DNA of 64,000 nucleotides, from positions 90,897,624-90,961,623 of the forward strand of contig CM049308.1 in NCBI GenBank assembly GCA_026874595.1, in the 5' to 3' direction. Both the position numbers and the translations under genes were made by a program. The stretch comes from Sipunculus nudus (lineage: Eukaryota; Annelida; Sipuncula; Golfingiida; Sipunculidae). The notes beneath the pieces were generated by a model. It saw nothing but the letters and a program-made list of their open reading frames with translations, had not been told where the DNA came from and did not search any database. Of this stretch, positions 46,356 to 58,506 are shown in pieces. The first letter of the stretch is position 1; each line of letters starts with the position of its first letter.

Positions 46356-46899
46356 AATCAGAAACCTGAGTAAGCTGCGTGAGGATACGTATACAGGATA
46401 CGTATGGTGTGTTTGTGGTGTGACGCCATTACCAAAACACTAGACTCATGGGTCGACCGGGTTTTCATTGACTTTATACGGTAATGTGTATTATAAGCTA
46501 TATAGATTCAAACATTCATCTGGGCTTATCTAACTGTGCGGAATTTAACTACACAAATGTTTATACAGTAAGTACTACTACTTTGTTAGATGTAACTATA
46601 CAGGTGTGACCCAAGGTTCATGATACCTGCCGAACTGACAGATTAACCTGGCCATCCTATAAATAACATTCCAGGTGCGGTTGAGGTTTACGTTTTTACT
46701 AATTCTGACAATGGAATGAGCCGCTTTCGTTACTAGGTCGGTTTATTTGCTCACAAATTTGCTTTAAAATAGGTAAATTATCACAGGAAATTACCCATAA
46801 AATTTACAGGTAATCCCGACCATGCATCATGTAAAGTGTTTCAAATGAGTCATTATCTTATAAATATATATGATGTATATTAACTAAAGTTAATCCCTT

Positions 46900-46960
46900 G
46901 AAACTTCGGCTGAGACTTGAACTCACGACCTCCCGGCTCCGAGTCATAACAGAATTTACG
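46900..46960 (-). repeat. Candidate tRNA-like SINE fragment
   Basis: On the minus strand GTGAGTTCAAGTCTC resembles a box B (GGTTCGANTCC) and is preceded by CCGGGAGGTC, as in the T-arm half of a tRNA. Box A is not recognised. It is too incomplete to call a tRNA. Confidence 0.3.
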
Positions 46961-47686
46961 GAAAATTAATTGATATGTACCGAGAGTTAACCAAATATAA
47001 CATATATCCTACAGAAAAGTTAGTTGAATAACGGACTTTAAGCAATGATATATATACATAGAAAATGTCATGTACAAAAATATTTTCTACGTGTTTCACC
47101 TACACTTAATAGTATAGGATAAAAGAACACTGAAAGTATAGTTTGAATATATTAAACTCGTTCGGTATTCTTCAATAGTTAATGATAATTCATTATATAT
47201 TCCTTGATATTACAATTTATTGGTTCCTGTCAGGGGTCGATTGTCATATCCATTGTGTAATTGCATTTTCTTCTCTAACAGAGATCGGTATATCCATATA
47301 TCACGACATCCCTACAATATTGCAGTGCAAAATTACCACAATATACGAAAATGTACATCCATGCTGTTGTTCCTCGAGAGACACAAATGTGTATTTGTCT
47401 GAATTTTAAATTAAGCTTTTATTTTTAAATTTAGATAATTTCTGTGTGGACATTGTGCCATGAGTCTGAAGAGATTGTCTGTAACTGTGATATACAATTG
47501 TATATCTGTCAACCCATGCAGGTTTTATAAAGCGGAAAGAGCTACTGTATACTTATTATCAGTAATACTTATATCACTCTAACTCAGTATTAGAATTACT
47601 TAAATTACTCGATATTTTTGGAAAGATTAATACAAAGCAGTCGGAAGAGTGTAAAGGCGGTTTCACACCGGATGCGTCCGAACGAA

Positions 47687-47764
47687 TATGACACGAACGA
47701 ATATGACACGAACGAATATGACACGAACGAATATGACACCAACGAATATGACACCAACGAATAT
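47687..47764 (+). repeat. 15-bp tandem repeat, about 5-6 copies
   Basis: Unit CGAACGAATATGACA, with the last copies changed to CCAACGAATATGACA, immediately inside the left end of the TIR element. Confidence 0.9.
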
Positions 47765-47925
47765 TTCTGTCGTTCCGACTAAAATCCTGTCGCATACGAA
47801 ATTTCATTCACACCAAATCCGAACGATATTTTTTGGTTTCCCACCGAGGAATTTTCGTCTCCGAAATTCGTATTGGACAGCTTGTATATGAAAAATATAT
47901 CGGATGCACAACAATATAGGTTTAT

Positions 47926-47930
<5 letters not shown>

Positions 47931-47973
<43 letters not shown>
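47931..47973. repeat. (TA)n microsatellite at the centre of a hairpin
   Basis: The TA tract is bounded by ATTGCC and GGCAAT, which makes the whole stretch self-complementary. Confidence 0.9.
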
Positions 47974-47977
<4 letters not shown>

Positions 47978-49181
47978 ATATTTTATTATTAATTTTGTTA
48001 TTAATAATAATTAATAATAAAGTTTATCTCTGAGTGTACTGACTGTATAATTGAAATTGGTTTGGCCTTGCTAGGTTCCAGCTATAGTCAAGAGTTCACA
48101 GTGGACATATACCACTGACTGGACCGAGATTTCAATTTCAGCATGCCTTCTTTTCGACAGAAAAGATTCTATTGCAACTCCTGCATTTCAATTTAAATCA
48201 AAGTTTGAATCACTAGTTTAGTTTGATTTATATTTGATTTTCAAATCTGCCAATATGATTAAAATCAGTCTGCCGAAAGCTTTGAAACTTCTGTTTATAT
48301 GCAAAACCATTAATTAAAAATATTACTTTTGTAATAATACAAATGACACATGAAAACGTTATTGTTTCATGATTTCTTTTTTTATAAATTTATCGCAGAA
48401 CATTCAGATTCGGGGGAGGGGTTGGGTAATGAACACAAAGTCCTGGATAATGTTGCTTATTTGTATACATATCGCTTTTGCAGCTGACTTAGATTCAGGG
48501 GCGTCAATATAGGGGGGGGGGGGGCCTAGGGGGGATGATCAATGTAGTCATCCCTACCCCTCTTTCAGAGAATAACTGTAATATACTGCAAATAATATAT
48601 TAAGAATTAGAATTTACCATGAAATATTATATCTTAACCTGGTTTAAAAGTCAAAATGTTTTGTCCTCGATTGTAAATTAAAATAAGTGGCCATGCGGCG
48701 ATTGAAATCCCCTTTGATTAAAATATAATCCCCCCCCCCCCCCCCCCGGAATTCTAATTTTAATGGAAATATCATTGGAGCTAAAAAAAATATCATTATC
48801 TGTTTAAATCAAATAAATTTGATTGAAATAAAAATAATCCATTTTATTATATTTTTCTTTTATACATTATTTTAGAACAGTGGACAAGGAAACAACATTT
48901 CTTTGTTGTACAGTATTATATATCAAAATGGTAACGTACAAATGAATAAGGCTGGTTATAAATGTTCCAGCTCTTTTGAGTTGAAGGTGAAAAGAAGCCA
49001 TTCTTGTCCGATGCGAACGACAAAAAATAGAACGTTCTATTTTTTTCGTTCGGTTAGCATCGTTCGGATTAGGTGTGTATGCACCAACATAAAATAAAGG
49101 ATTTTATTTTTTCGTTCGTACAGCAAATTTTCGTTCGGACGTAAAATTCGTTCGGACACATCCGGTGTGAAACCGCCTTTA

Positions 49182-49600
49182 GACCATATGCAAAGAGCGG
49201 CCATATGTTACTTTTGGTTAAGCCAGCTCCGAACAGTGTCTTATAAAGACTACAGATGGCGCTTTTCCTCTTCGTCATTCGAATGATCACAGATATATTA
49301 ACAGATAACTCCGGTAACCGGGCTTTTTATCGGAATGGGCCTGTATTAAATGATACGAGGAATGTTAGCTCAATTTTTATATTCTAAAAGTTAAATGAAA
49401 TATAGATTTTTTTTAATGGGATACTGTCCCAATAAGATATATACAACTATTTTTACATTTATTTCATGGCGCTGTGCTCATGGCAAAAAATTCATACATC
49501 AGTATATGTTACCATGAGCAAACCGGAGTGGGACGGGCGTTGAGGGGGGGGGGGGGGGGGGGGGGGGGGTGGATTCATATTTTCGATGCTCTTTGACTGG
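49182..49600. other. Intergenic spacer
   Basis: No gene is recognised. A G run of about 27 bases lies at 49543-49569. Confidence 0.4.
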
Positions 49601-50760
49601 TTACAGTATTGTTAGCATTTAAAGAACAGATTGATAGTGAGGAAGTCATGAAAGAGGTCGTGCCACCTTCGTATGGAGCATATATTGCACAAAAAAAAAC
49701 CAACGCCGCTAGGATCAAGGTCACAAATTCGTTTAACTTCTCCGATAAATGAGTGAAAACAATTCTTGTATCAAATTTGAAGACAAAAGTAAGTAATTTT
49801 TTCCAAAAGTTATCAGGTTCACAAATATTAATGTTTCTGCAGATGTGATTTGAAATTAAAAACACAAAAAATAGAGAACCATGCAAGGTTACTATTTTTT
49901 AAACATGTCTGAGATATCGGTGGAAACATTTTATGTATAATTTGAAAAAAAATGCAGTGATTCAAAAGTTATGGGGTTCACTAAAATTCATTATTTTGAC
50001 AGATCTAACCTTGTAATCCAAGGTCAAGTTCACCAGTTTTCAAACATTTCCGTGATGTTGGTGGGAACAATGTCTGTTGAATAAGTTGAAAACTTATGCA
50101 CAACTTCTTAAGTTATGAGCATCATAAAAATCCCATATATTCAAAGATTTGGCCAAACTCCTGTTAAACGTCATGGCCCGAGAGAGATACAGTACATCCA
50201 ATAACCAATACCTATGCTTTTAAATAACATGAAAGAAATATGTTCATTAGATTGTTTTATTTAGTTTTGACTTACAGTGCTTACAATCATTATAAAAAGG
50301 GACGAAAATATGAAAAGGATTATAGGTGGCACCATCAATCTTCTGTACAGGAAAAAACGATAGCTTTTTCTACGATCTTGGGTCATTACGGTCAACATGA
50401 TATTTCGACCCATCCATGCAACCTTTATTGAGATATTACACACTTGTGATTTTTACCAAAAATGCTTATATTCAAGGTCATTTTCACTCCCCTGGTAAAA
50501 AGGTCACGGTCGTTTTAAATAGTCTTCTTCCACTAACAAGATTTCTCTGCGGCGACAGCAGCGTGCTAAAATCTTTGAGAAACAAAAACTAACAAAACAT
50601 TTAATCGAAACCTGGAAATTTTCAAATAATGTATGTTGGGTCGTGTCCTTGGAGATTCCATAAAGCTTATAAAACTCTCAACTCAGAGATATACATTGCT
50701 ACGTACAATATAATTTATTATAAAGGAATCGCTAAGTAACCTTTAGGGAATTTTGTTAAT
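49600..50760 (-). repeat. 3' flank of gene G, duplicated with gene H
   Basis: This block is matched by 60690-61760 in the same orientation. Landmarks are GCCACCTTC-x-TATGGAGCATATATTGCAC, AGGATCAAG-GTCACA, three diverged units around CATTTCCGAGATAT-TTGGAAACAAT and AATTCAAAAGTTATGGGG, CGTCATGGCCC-AGAGA, GACTTACAGTGCTTACAA, and TTTCTCTGCGGCG-ACAGCAGC. Each contains an internal tandem of ~150-bp units. It lies beyond the stop codon of gene G, and its partner lies beyond that of gene H. Confidence 0.65.
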
Positions 50761-51290
50761 AATCGAGCTGCCTGCTTTAAGACTTAGTGAAATATCCACC
50801 CTTAAAACAGTGAACTAATATGTACATCTAAAATATTATCCGTTTAAATTAAATGTTATGCCACTATTAAAAGCTTTAAAAGTTATTTGCAGCACATGAC
50901 TTCGGCCTCCAGCTAAAAAAAATCATTAACACAGTTTAATATGTAATTATATGAATAAGACCGCAATTTGATGCAACCTATATGAGGTCTTTGCTAAATT
51001 GTATATGAAAATAAAATTACAGAAACAGTTACTGTAGTTTGTAGTTTGCTATGAATACTCTAGGAGCGTCGCCATTAAAAGCATAAGTTAGGCAAACTAA
51101 TAAATGTTGCAAAAGTATAAACAGTTTATCTTCTCACTGGTGTACTTTAAGCAATGTGCTATTTTCTTTGCTCAAATAAAGACGAGTTAAGTTTGTCCCG
51201 CGATCAGTGTCACTCCCTGGCCCTCTTTACCCTGGCCTCCAGTTACCTAAATCCGGCCATTGGTGAACTGCATGTTGTCAATGCGTCACT

Positions 51291-51593
51291 TTAGATTGAC
51301 ATATAGGGAGTTTGTTGTCTGCAGTGAAAGAGAACAAGCAGTCCGCCAGCAGCACTCAGTCCTACATGGACAACCGCCAGCCAGTAAGCCCAGCCTAAGG
51401 AGATGTTGGACCCTGATTTCCTGGCCTTAGCTCCAAACACGCTAACCGCCACCAGACCAAACAAAGCTGAAACATTGAGAGTAAGAAATTAGTTAAAGTA
51501 GCTCTAAGTGGGAATCTATGGACAGAAGACAATACAAATGAGGTAATTTTCTGGCAACTATGTGCAAGGTTACTACTTCATGGCTGACTTTAG

Positions 51594-51667
<74 letters not shown>

Positions 51668-52356
51668 TGTAAACCAAGACTACTCAACATGAATAGTTTA
51701 CACTTCTCCAGCTAAGGTGCCCCCGGTGAGTAGGCAACTACTCCAGCCAGAATAGATCCTACTCAGGGTCAAGTAGTTCTTACTCAGGCTGGAGTAGTTT
51801 AGTTTCGGTATGGTTTCTATATCCTTGTTCTAATAAAGGTTTTAAATGACAGGAAAACAGTATCTTTGTAAATCAAACTACAATCATTTAATATATGAAG
51901 GAAAAATAAGACAAAATCATTTTTGTGACTATTTTTTTTTCTAAAACCACGTCTCTCCATATTTGAACAGAAATAATGTGTAAATTTATATGAGAAGATA
52001 TGAATCCTCAAACTTATATAAACCTGACTCAGGGATATCATTTATAAAAAAACTCAACTATAAGTTATGATATTTTAACTCTTTGTATACTTGACTGGTT
52101 TGAGAAATGCAGGTCTTTATTAGGGTGAAACTTATAGGTTCCTTAAAAAGTCCTTCACACACACACATATACATATACAATACATGTTGAGTTACACGTT
52201 AGGTAACCTGATGATCGCCGGAGTGTGAACATCATCTTAACCTTAGGCGTGAAACTCAGAGTTGTAACAAAATGTCTCAACGTGTTTGGTATTTAGTAAC
52301 CATGCCCTGCTTAGCTGCATGGAGCACTTTTCTACATCGACTGTAACTAAACACTA

Positions 52357-52423
<67 letters not shown>

Positions 52424-52669
52424 AAACGCTGAAGAAAAACAACACTGTAAATTCACAACAGTCTGTTTCACGGGATGCGACCCGATCATCAGGTGAATGT
52501 GGTTAGAATGTAGCTAACGGCGTGGTTTGAAAAGCCGACATTCACCTGATGATCGGGTCGCATCCCGTGAAACGGACTGTTGTGAATATACAGTGTTGTT
52601 TTTCTTTAGCGTTATACCGCTCTGGCCTAGTCTGTAGGCCATAGAGCACTTTACAACGGAGGGTAACTC

Positions 52670-52733
<64 letters not shown>

Positions 52734-53930
52734 TTCATGTGTAATGAGCTACTTATGAGATGGTTTAGGATTTTAGATTCAACATGAAAGCATTTCTTTC
52801 TTCCAATGTGAATTAGTTAGACATGCTTGTCATAATTTAAATGCAATACTGAAAAAATGTGCCATATATAACACTCTTATAATAGTATAATATGTCACCT
52901 GCTAAAGTTTTAAATTGTCTACAACAAAATCAAGAAATGTCTACAGATAATTATATATAAAGTTCCAGCGTGTATTTTTAAGGAGCCATAAGTGACCAGA
53001 TATTGTTCTATATAAGCATACACTAATATACAACAAGAACATAAAATAAATGACTTTTCTCTACTAATATATCATCCTGCATTTGCCCTTATTTCATATT
53101 CTCTAAAATTTTAGTGAGAAGTGTCCTGGTCTTCCCTGTGTGACCTTGGTCATCCTGAATTTTGAGTACAAAATCTTAATGTGTTCTGCAGGGTTCTTGG
53201 ATAATCTATATTAAATACATATTATCCAGCTAGCAAAACTGCCAGTGCTTCTGTTGACTGTGTACAATTTACGACCGAATCATCATCAAGGATCACTTTA
53301 ATTTTTTTCTGTTCTCTCTAAATGTCCCTGGTGCTGGATGTCAACTGACCATTGAGGATGTTGTCCATCATCCCCAGTATATACATCAGAATTTGTTAGA
53401 CACATTTTCGAAGCATGTATATGTTCATGAAAGACTGAAAGTAGTGAAAGAGGTGGTTTTGATCACGTGGACTCGACGCAAAATTCTTCCTGCTTCCAGA
53501 GAATCGTGCAAAATGTACCGCAGTTTTTAAGAAATCACCATACCTCACGTGTTTGAGGAACAAACAATCAGTTGAGAAATGATTTTCTTTCAGGATTTAC
53601 GTTCAGCTTAAATAAAATCTTTATATTAATATCATAAGATTATATAATGAGTATTGGGATACGTTTGCTTGACCACAATATTGTTTACGTAACTGACCTG
53701 AGGCGACTGATGCCCAGACCAGCACCATGACGAAGTGCTTAGATCCGAAGCTGTTCTTCACCAGACAGAGGATGGCGACCACGATAGCGGCCGCCACGCA
53801 CAACATTGACAGGAGCACCATGGCCCTTGTGGCGTCCAGCCAGTCTGAAGTTACACAAACCAGGAGACAATCAGAATCCTTAAGCCTCAAATATATAAAA
53901 AAATAAAAAAATAAAAAATTAAGATCATTA

Positions 53931-53985
<55 letters not shown>

Positions 53986-54567
53986 ATAAAGAATATATGC
54001 TTCAACAGAGGAACATTATAATAATACTTTTTATATAAATATATTCTACAAACTGAGAAACCCGGAAATAAATTATGTACAAATGAAATAATTTGCTCTA
54101 TATTTGTTTTCTTGGATCTACATCTGACAGGTCTGAATGATCAGAGTGAGGTTTTTTTGTATAATAATGACTCGCTGCATGTTATATCGACAATTCGTAT
54201 ACGTATTGTGCAACAGATCCTAAACCTACTTAAGAAGCTTAACAAAAATTGCACTTTGAAAATCGATACGAGAATACTAATTCTTTCGGATTTATTGAAA
54301 CTCTTCACTATTATTTGAAAAGCTGTTAATATATATTAATATTACATACGATTTGCGAGAAAGTTGATTCTAGCAAATGATGTTACCTGTATGTGTTCCC
54401 GTCGTTGAATAGCAGACTGTCGTACTAAAATCAGTCCTGCAAGCCTTCCACAGGCCTTCATAAACAAGATCTCGCAGTGTTAACCAGTATGGCGCTCCTA
54501 CGGCAATCACATTCAACAGCAATGACAATCCGAGGACGACGACAGTGGCGACATTGTAGGTGTCCAT
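51291..54567 (-). CDS. Gene G: claudin/PMP22-like four-transmembrane protein (167 aa)
   Basis: Three coding exons on the minus strand, 54567-54387, 53844-53698 and 51466-51291, GT-AG, with phase 1 at both junctions. The start at 54567 (MDTYNVATVVVLGLSLLLNV) was chosen because TM1 begins a few residues in. An upstream in-frame Met would add a polar stretch atypical of claudins. Loop 1 has W28, GLW 38-40 and cysteines 43 and 52: W-GLW-C-x8-C, the canonical claudin spacing. TM2 (MVLLSMLCVAAAIVVAIL), TM3 (HFVMVLVWASVASALFGLVA) and TM4 (WLAVVHVGLSAAGGLLVL) follow. The tail HCRQQTPYMSI has no clear PDZ ligand. The role is presumably in cell junctions or membrane organisation, inferred from family. 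Gene H is a close tandem copy. Confidence 0.86.
51597..51666. repeat. (TA)n microsatellite in gene G intron 2
   Basis: Uninterrupted TA tract of about 70 bp. Confidence 0.95.
52359..52423. repeat. (TA)n microsatellite on the left side of the hairpin
   Basis: TA tract directly abutting the 76-bp inverted repeat at 52425-52613. Confidence 0.95.
52425..52613. mobile_element. Hairpin MITE: 76-bp near-perfect inverted repeat
   Basis: Arms 52425-52500 and 52538-52613 match at 73 of 76 positions in inverted orientation, with a 37-bp loop. The arms carry CACGGGATGCGACCCGATCA and CATCAGGTGAATGT. The element lies in intron 2 of gene G between two TA tracts. If transcribed it would form a long stem, so it could act as a miRNA-like or RNA-editing substrate; no evidence of that is visible. 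Confidence 0.8.
52674..52731. repeat. (TA)n microsatellite to the right of the hairpin
   Basis: Uninterrupted TA tract in gene G intron 2. Confidence 0.95.
53100..53300 (-). pseudogene. Weak transposon-like protein remnant
   Basis: The minus strand reads KVILDDDSVVNCTQSTEAL, then after a stop YVFNIDYPRTLQNTL. Similar Y-x-FN-x-x-YP-x-x-x-x-x-T-L/F tails occur at the ends of widespread repeat-encoded proteins in aquatic animals. Stops interrupt it. It lies inside intron 2 of gene G and is not part of that gene. The assignment is from memory of a general pattern and is weak. Confidence 0.3.
53930..53981. repeat. (TA)n microsatellite in gene G intron 1
   Basis: Uninterrupted TA tract. Confidence 0.95.
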
Positions 54568-54679
54568 CTTAAGCCCTTCTCTTTCTTTAAAGCAAATAAC
54601 CCATTCCCGCTGTTTAAAGATCACAAGGCTTTTAATCATGCACAGTGTATTCGAGATTGTATCTGGGTTGTCGCCGGGT

Positions 54680-54830
54680 AACAGCACGTTGCACAGATTT
54701 TACGTACAACTCAATGTCATGTGGACCGCGTGTAGCGTAGGGCGAGCCAGCAAATCAGTCAGATCACTTGATCAAGATGATACACAGGTCCAAAAACGTG
54801 CAAAAAGGGTCTAGTGCTATTTTATGCCCT
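54680..54830 (-). promoter_or_regulatory. Possible promoter of gene G
   Basis: A TATA-like ATAAAATA lies on the minus strand at 54825-54818, about 250 bp upstream of the chosen start codon, with an unspliced leader implied. It rests on motif and position only. Confidence 0.25.
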
Positions 54831-54984
54831 CTGGCATTAGAGAGTACGATCATAAGACCAGCATATGGGCTGTAGCGAGGACCGCACTGTAAGGCTCTAT
54901 GAGAATGCAAATACTTTCGTATGATGGCCTATCCTTACTTTGTCACTTGATATAAACCAGATAAGACCCTTTGTTAGCTTTTTA

Positions 54985-56660
54985 ACTCCGCTGACTGTAA
55001 GTTATCTGAGCTATAGCTTGTGTCCGGCTTCCGTCCGGTTGTCCGGCCGTCCGCCCGTTACCAGGGCATATATCGTAACCGTTAAACCTAGAATTTTCTC
55101 ACTGTATATCCAGGGAGGTCCTAGACAAATATAGTTGTAAACCTGAAATTAGGTCATGGTGACCTATATTTTGTGATCTACGGGCCATAAAACATGATTT
55201 TGAACACCCAGACAGATAGTCGGGGCACAAATTGTATCCATTAGGCCTAGATTCCTCTCACGTGACATTTAGGGAGGTCTTAGGCAAGTGTCCTTGGAAA
55301 CCTGATATAAGGTCACTGTGATCTATATTCTGCGACCTATAGGAAAAAGATATATCACACTCCGAACGTCAGATGGGAACAAATCGTATTTGTTAGGCCT
55401 AGAATATTTTAACACAATATTCTATGAGCTTCTAGGCAAATCTCCTTGAATACCTAATATTAGATCATGGTGACCTATATTATGTGACCTACGGGCCGCT
55501 CACATGATTTTGAGCCCCTGAACATCAGAGGGGGACAAATTGTATCCAAAAGGGCTAGAATCTTCTAACGCAACATCCTGGGAGGTTCTAGGCAAATCTC
55601 CTTGGAAACTTAAAAGTAGGTCATGGTGGCCTACATTTTGCGACCTACAGGCCTTAAAACAGGATTTTGAGCACCGAGAAAGGCAGACAGGGTATAAAAT
55701 TGTATTTGCTAGGCCTAGAATCTTCTAATGTTACATTCTGAGACGTCCTTGGCAAATTTCCAATTGAAACCTGAAATTAGGTCACCATGACCAATATATT
55801 GAGACATGTAGGAAAATATGTCATATAAGCACCCAGACAGTAAGACGGGGCATAAATTGTATCCATTAGACCTTCTTTAGAATCTTCTTAAGCAACATCC
55901 AGGGAAGTTTTTAGGCAAATCTCTTCGGAAATCAGAAATTAAGCATGTCATGGTGCACAGGCTATATTCTATGCGCTATGAATTTGAGCATCCAGACAGA
56001 CAAGGTACAAATTGTATCTATTTTCCTTTGACCCTTATATTGAAAAGTCTAGGGAGGTATAGGGTAAGTCTTCTTTGAGTCCTGAAATTAGGTAACTTAA
56101 TTCTTATAAAACATATAAGATTAAAATCTTCCAAAACAACATCGAGATAAATCTTGGCAAATTCCACTGGAAACCTGCGCGTGACAGGCCAAAAACATGA
56201 TTTGAGTACGTTTAAAGTCAGATGGGTACAAATTGTGTGCATTAGGCCTAGTTCCTTGACAAATCCCTGAAATTTGAAATAAGGTCAACGTGCCTTTATT
56301 CTGCAAGCTTGATTTTGACCAGTCAGACTGGGCAAATATTGTATCCATTAGCCCTTAGTAATTGGCAATTCTCCTTGGAAACCTGAAATTGGGTCATGGT
56401 GACCTTTATTCTGCAAGCTATGGACCAGAAACATACTTTTGACCACCTAGATAGAGTACAAATTGTATCCATTTTCCTTGGAACCCTCTATTTTGAAATC
56501 CAGGGGGGCCTGGGCAGGTCTCCTATGAATCCTGAAATTATTATTTTCTGTCCATTTTTCAACATAGTAACATTAACCATAGGCTATTCTCACAGACAAT
56601 ATATAACATCAATAAAAGAAATGAGCACTTAGCGTCATGGGCCATGGGCCATTTGTTTTA
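54985..56660 (+). repeat. Composite repeat R2, copy 2: ~10 units of ~130-180 bp
   Basis: Tandem diverged units, each with GGGCACAAATTGTATCCATT, AGGCCTAGAATCTTCTAA, ACATCC-GGGAGGTCCTAGGCAA, CTCCTTGGAAACCTGAAATTAG and GTCATGGTGACCTATATT-TGCGACCTA. The array opens with GAGCTATAGC and GTCCGGCCGTCCGCCCGTTA and closes with TTAGCGTCATGGGCCATGGGC, the same head and tail as at 31735-33840. Its internal unit is shorter than in copy 1. Frames in it are not conserved as proteins. Confidence 0.7.
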
Positions 56661-58456
56661 GTATACTTTCATACAATACCTTACATGAGCGAGAATAGTT
56701 CCGTTTCAACTCAGCATATTTGTATGTCCCTTCGCATGTTTGTTGAATTTCTTACTGTATGAATACAAGTACGGCTTGCACAGGTTACTGGACGCAAACC
56801 TGTACACGTCCTTACCATAGAGACGGAGTGTCAGTTTGGGTTGTGAATTCACATGCTTTCTTTTGTGTTAATTCATCAGTCGTAGCCTACTGTAAAGATT
56901 ATGGGCTGTTTACCACGATATGAATGCACCACGATTGGAGATCACTGCGATGAACTCCTCCATATGACTTGTCACGGCTCAAGTAAGGCTTACCAACCAA
57001 AATTATCAGTACTGAGTCGGGTTGTCACGGCTTATACTTAGGACGTACAAGCGCCCCCCCCCCCCCTTTTAAAACCTGTCGATTAATTTTAATGACGCTT
57101 CGAGTTTCGTTAATTATCTTACCGTGACTTGAACTGTGATCGGGCAACATATTGTTTTATATATACAATGTATAGAAATCAATTTTTTTTATTTTAAAAT
57201 GATGTGTGCAGGTTAAAGCACGAGTTCAAATTCTTGAAGGTGCCCATTCACCTCTTTTTTTGGAAAAAGAATTGAAATTATTTCTAGCTTCATCTCTGTA
57301 TACATTATTGATCTAAGAATAATTTTTTTGTTGTGAAAAGTTCTTAAAATGCCTTCGTGAAGGATGTATGAACTTGTTTGTCAACAATATGTTTGTAAAC
57401 TCAGCAATGTTGACAGACAGGACAACATGTACCCTAAGGTGGTAGGTTGCATATATGCGGAGCTAGAAAGGTCACTTGTTGCAAAACGCCACTTGCAAAG
57501 CTCTGGCTTATCTGACTTGCTGCCAGATGCCCTTATTGAATTTGTTTTGATTGTTTGGCGGGCCCCCAAATTATATAAACACGTCGATATGAACAAAACA
57601 AGCGCCTGTGTGCGCTGATATCCACGTTTTCTGGCCTATTTTTTACAAAAGTTTCAAGGGATTACCTTTAGTTTATGCTATATGCAGATAGGTGATCGGG
57701 CCCCTTTAAGCACTGAGTAACCCGTGTTATATAAAGCCTTTGCTTCCTGCTTCAACAACAAGCTTCAATGTCATAATTCTTAATATAAATGCCCGGATAC
57801 AAAAACTTCCCGCTTTTGTGGAAACAATGGCCTTCATATAAAAAGCCATATAACCACATGCACAGGGTCTATAGGTTTTCCTCGACTATCAACCATGCCT
57901 TTTAATATAAACACAGAAGAATATACCCGTATTAACAAATTATATCCAAGGATGCAATTTTACACTCATTAGAACATTACTAGTTTCACATATTCTATAA
58001 TCTGTCTTTAAACAGGCCTGCTTTTGTTTTGTTATTGTATGTTTTTTTTTCTTGAAACTGTTGACGTCTTTAATAATGCTTGTCCCTAACCTGATTTCAT
58101 TTATATTTGAACATGTTACTTTCTTCATGGTTACTTTTAATTTACTAACTTTTCAAAATATTATAACAAGGGGCGGATTGATTGGAAAAGGTTTGGGCGG
58201 CCGCCCCATCCCCCCACCCCCCCCCCCCCCCTCCCGCCCCACTCCCCGAATTCGCTTCTGAATTAGGCAGTGCCGTCGTGCGCTAACAGTTGAGACTTTT
58301 CTGTGTACATCATTTCCATCTATATACAAGAACCAGGTTGGCTATTCATACATCTGTATATAATACAGTCCTGGACAAATTTGAATTAAAAAATACCCAT
58401 TTGTGGGTTACGTAAATTACAGTTTGCGTAACCTATTCAATTTTTAAAGTTTAAGC

Positions 58457-58506
<50 letters not shown>

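Larger units (their letters stand above)
47652..49181. mobile_element. TIR element of ~1.5 kb with subterminal repeats
   Basis: The left end TAAAGGCGGTTTCACACCGG and the right end CCGGTGTGAAACCGCCTTTA are exact inverted copies. CGTTCGGA and TTCGTTCG motifs cluster inside both ends in opposite orientation. The left subterminal zone has a 15-bp tandem repeat CGAACGAATATGACA (about six copies, 47687-47764). The interior holds a TA hairpin (ATTGCCATAT...ATATGGCAAT at 47925-47980), G and C homopolymers and AT-rich DNA. No transposase frame is present. The structure suggests a non-autonomous or foldback-type DNA transposon. Confidence 0.75.

Noticed and set aside
54568-54687. Upstream in-frame start codons for gene G
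   Set aside because: They would add a polar leader before TM1, unlike claudins and unlike gene F, where TM1 starts a few residues after Met.
57364-57618. 84-codon frame between genes G and H
   Set aside because: No recognisable motif, partner exon, promoter or conserved copy. The antisense frame is equally long.
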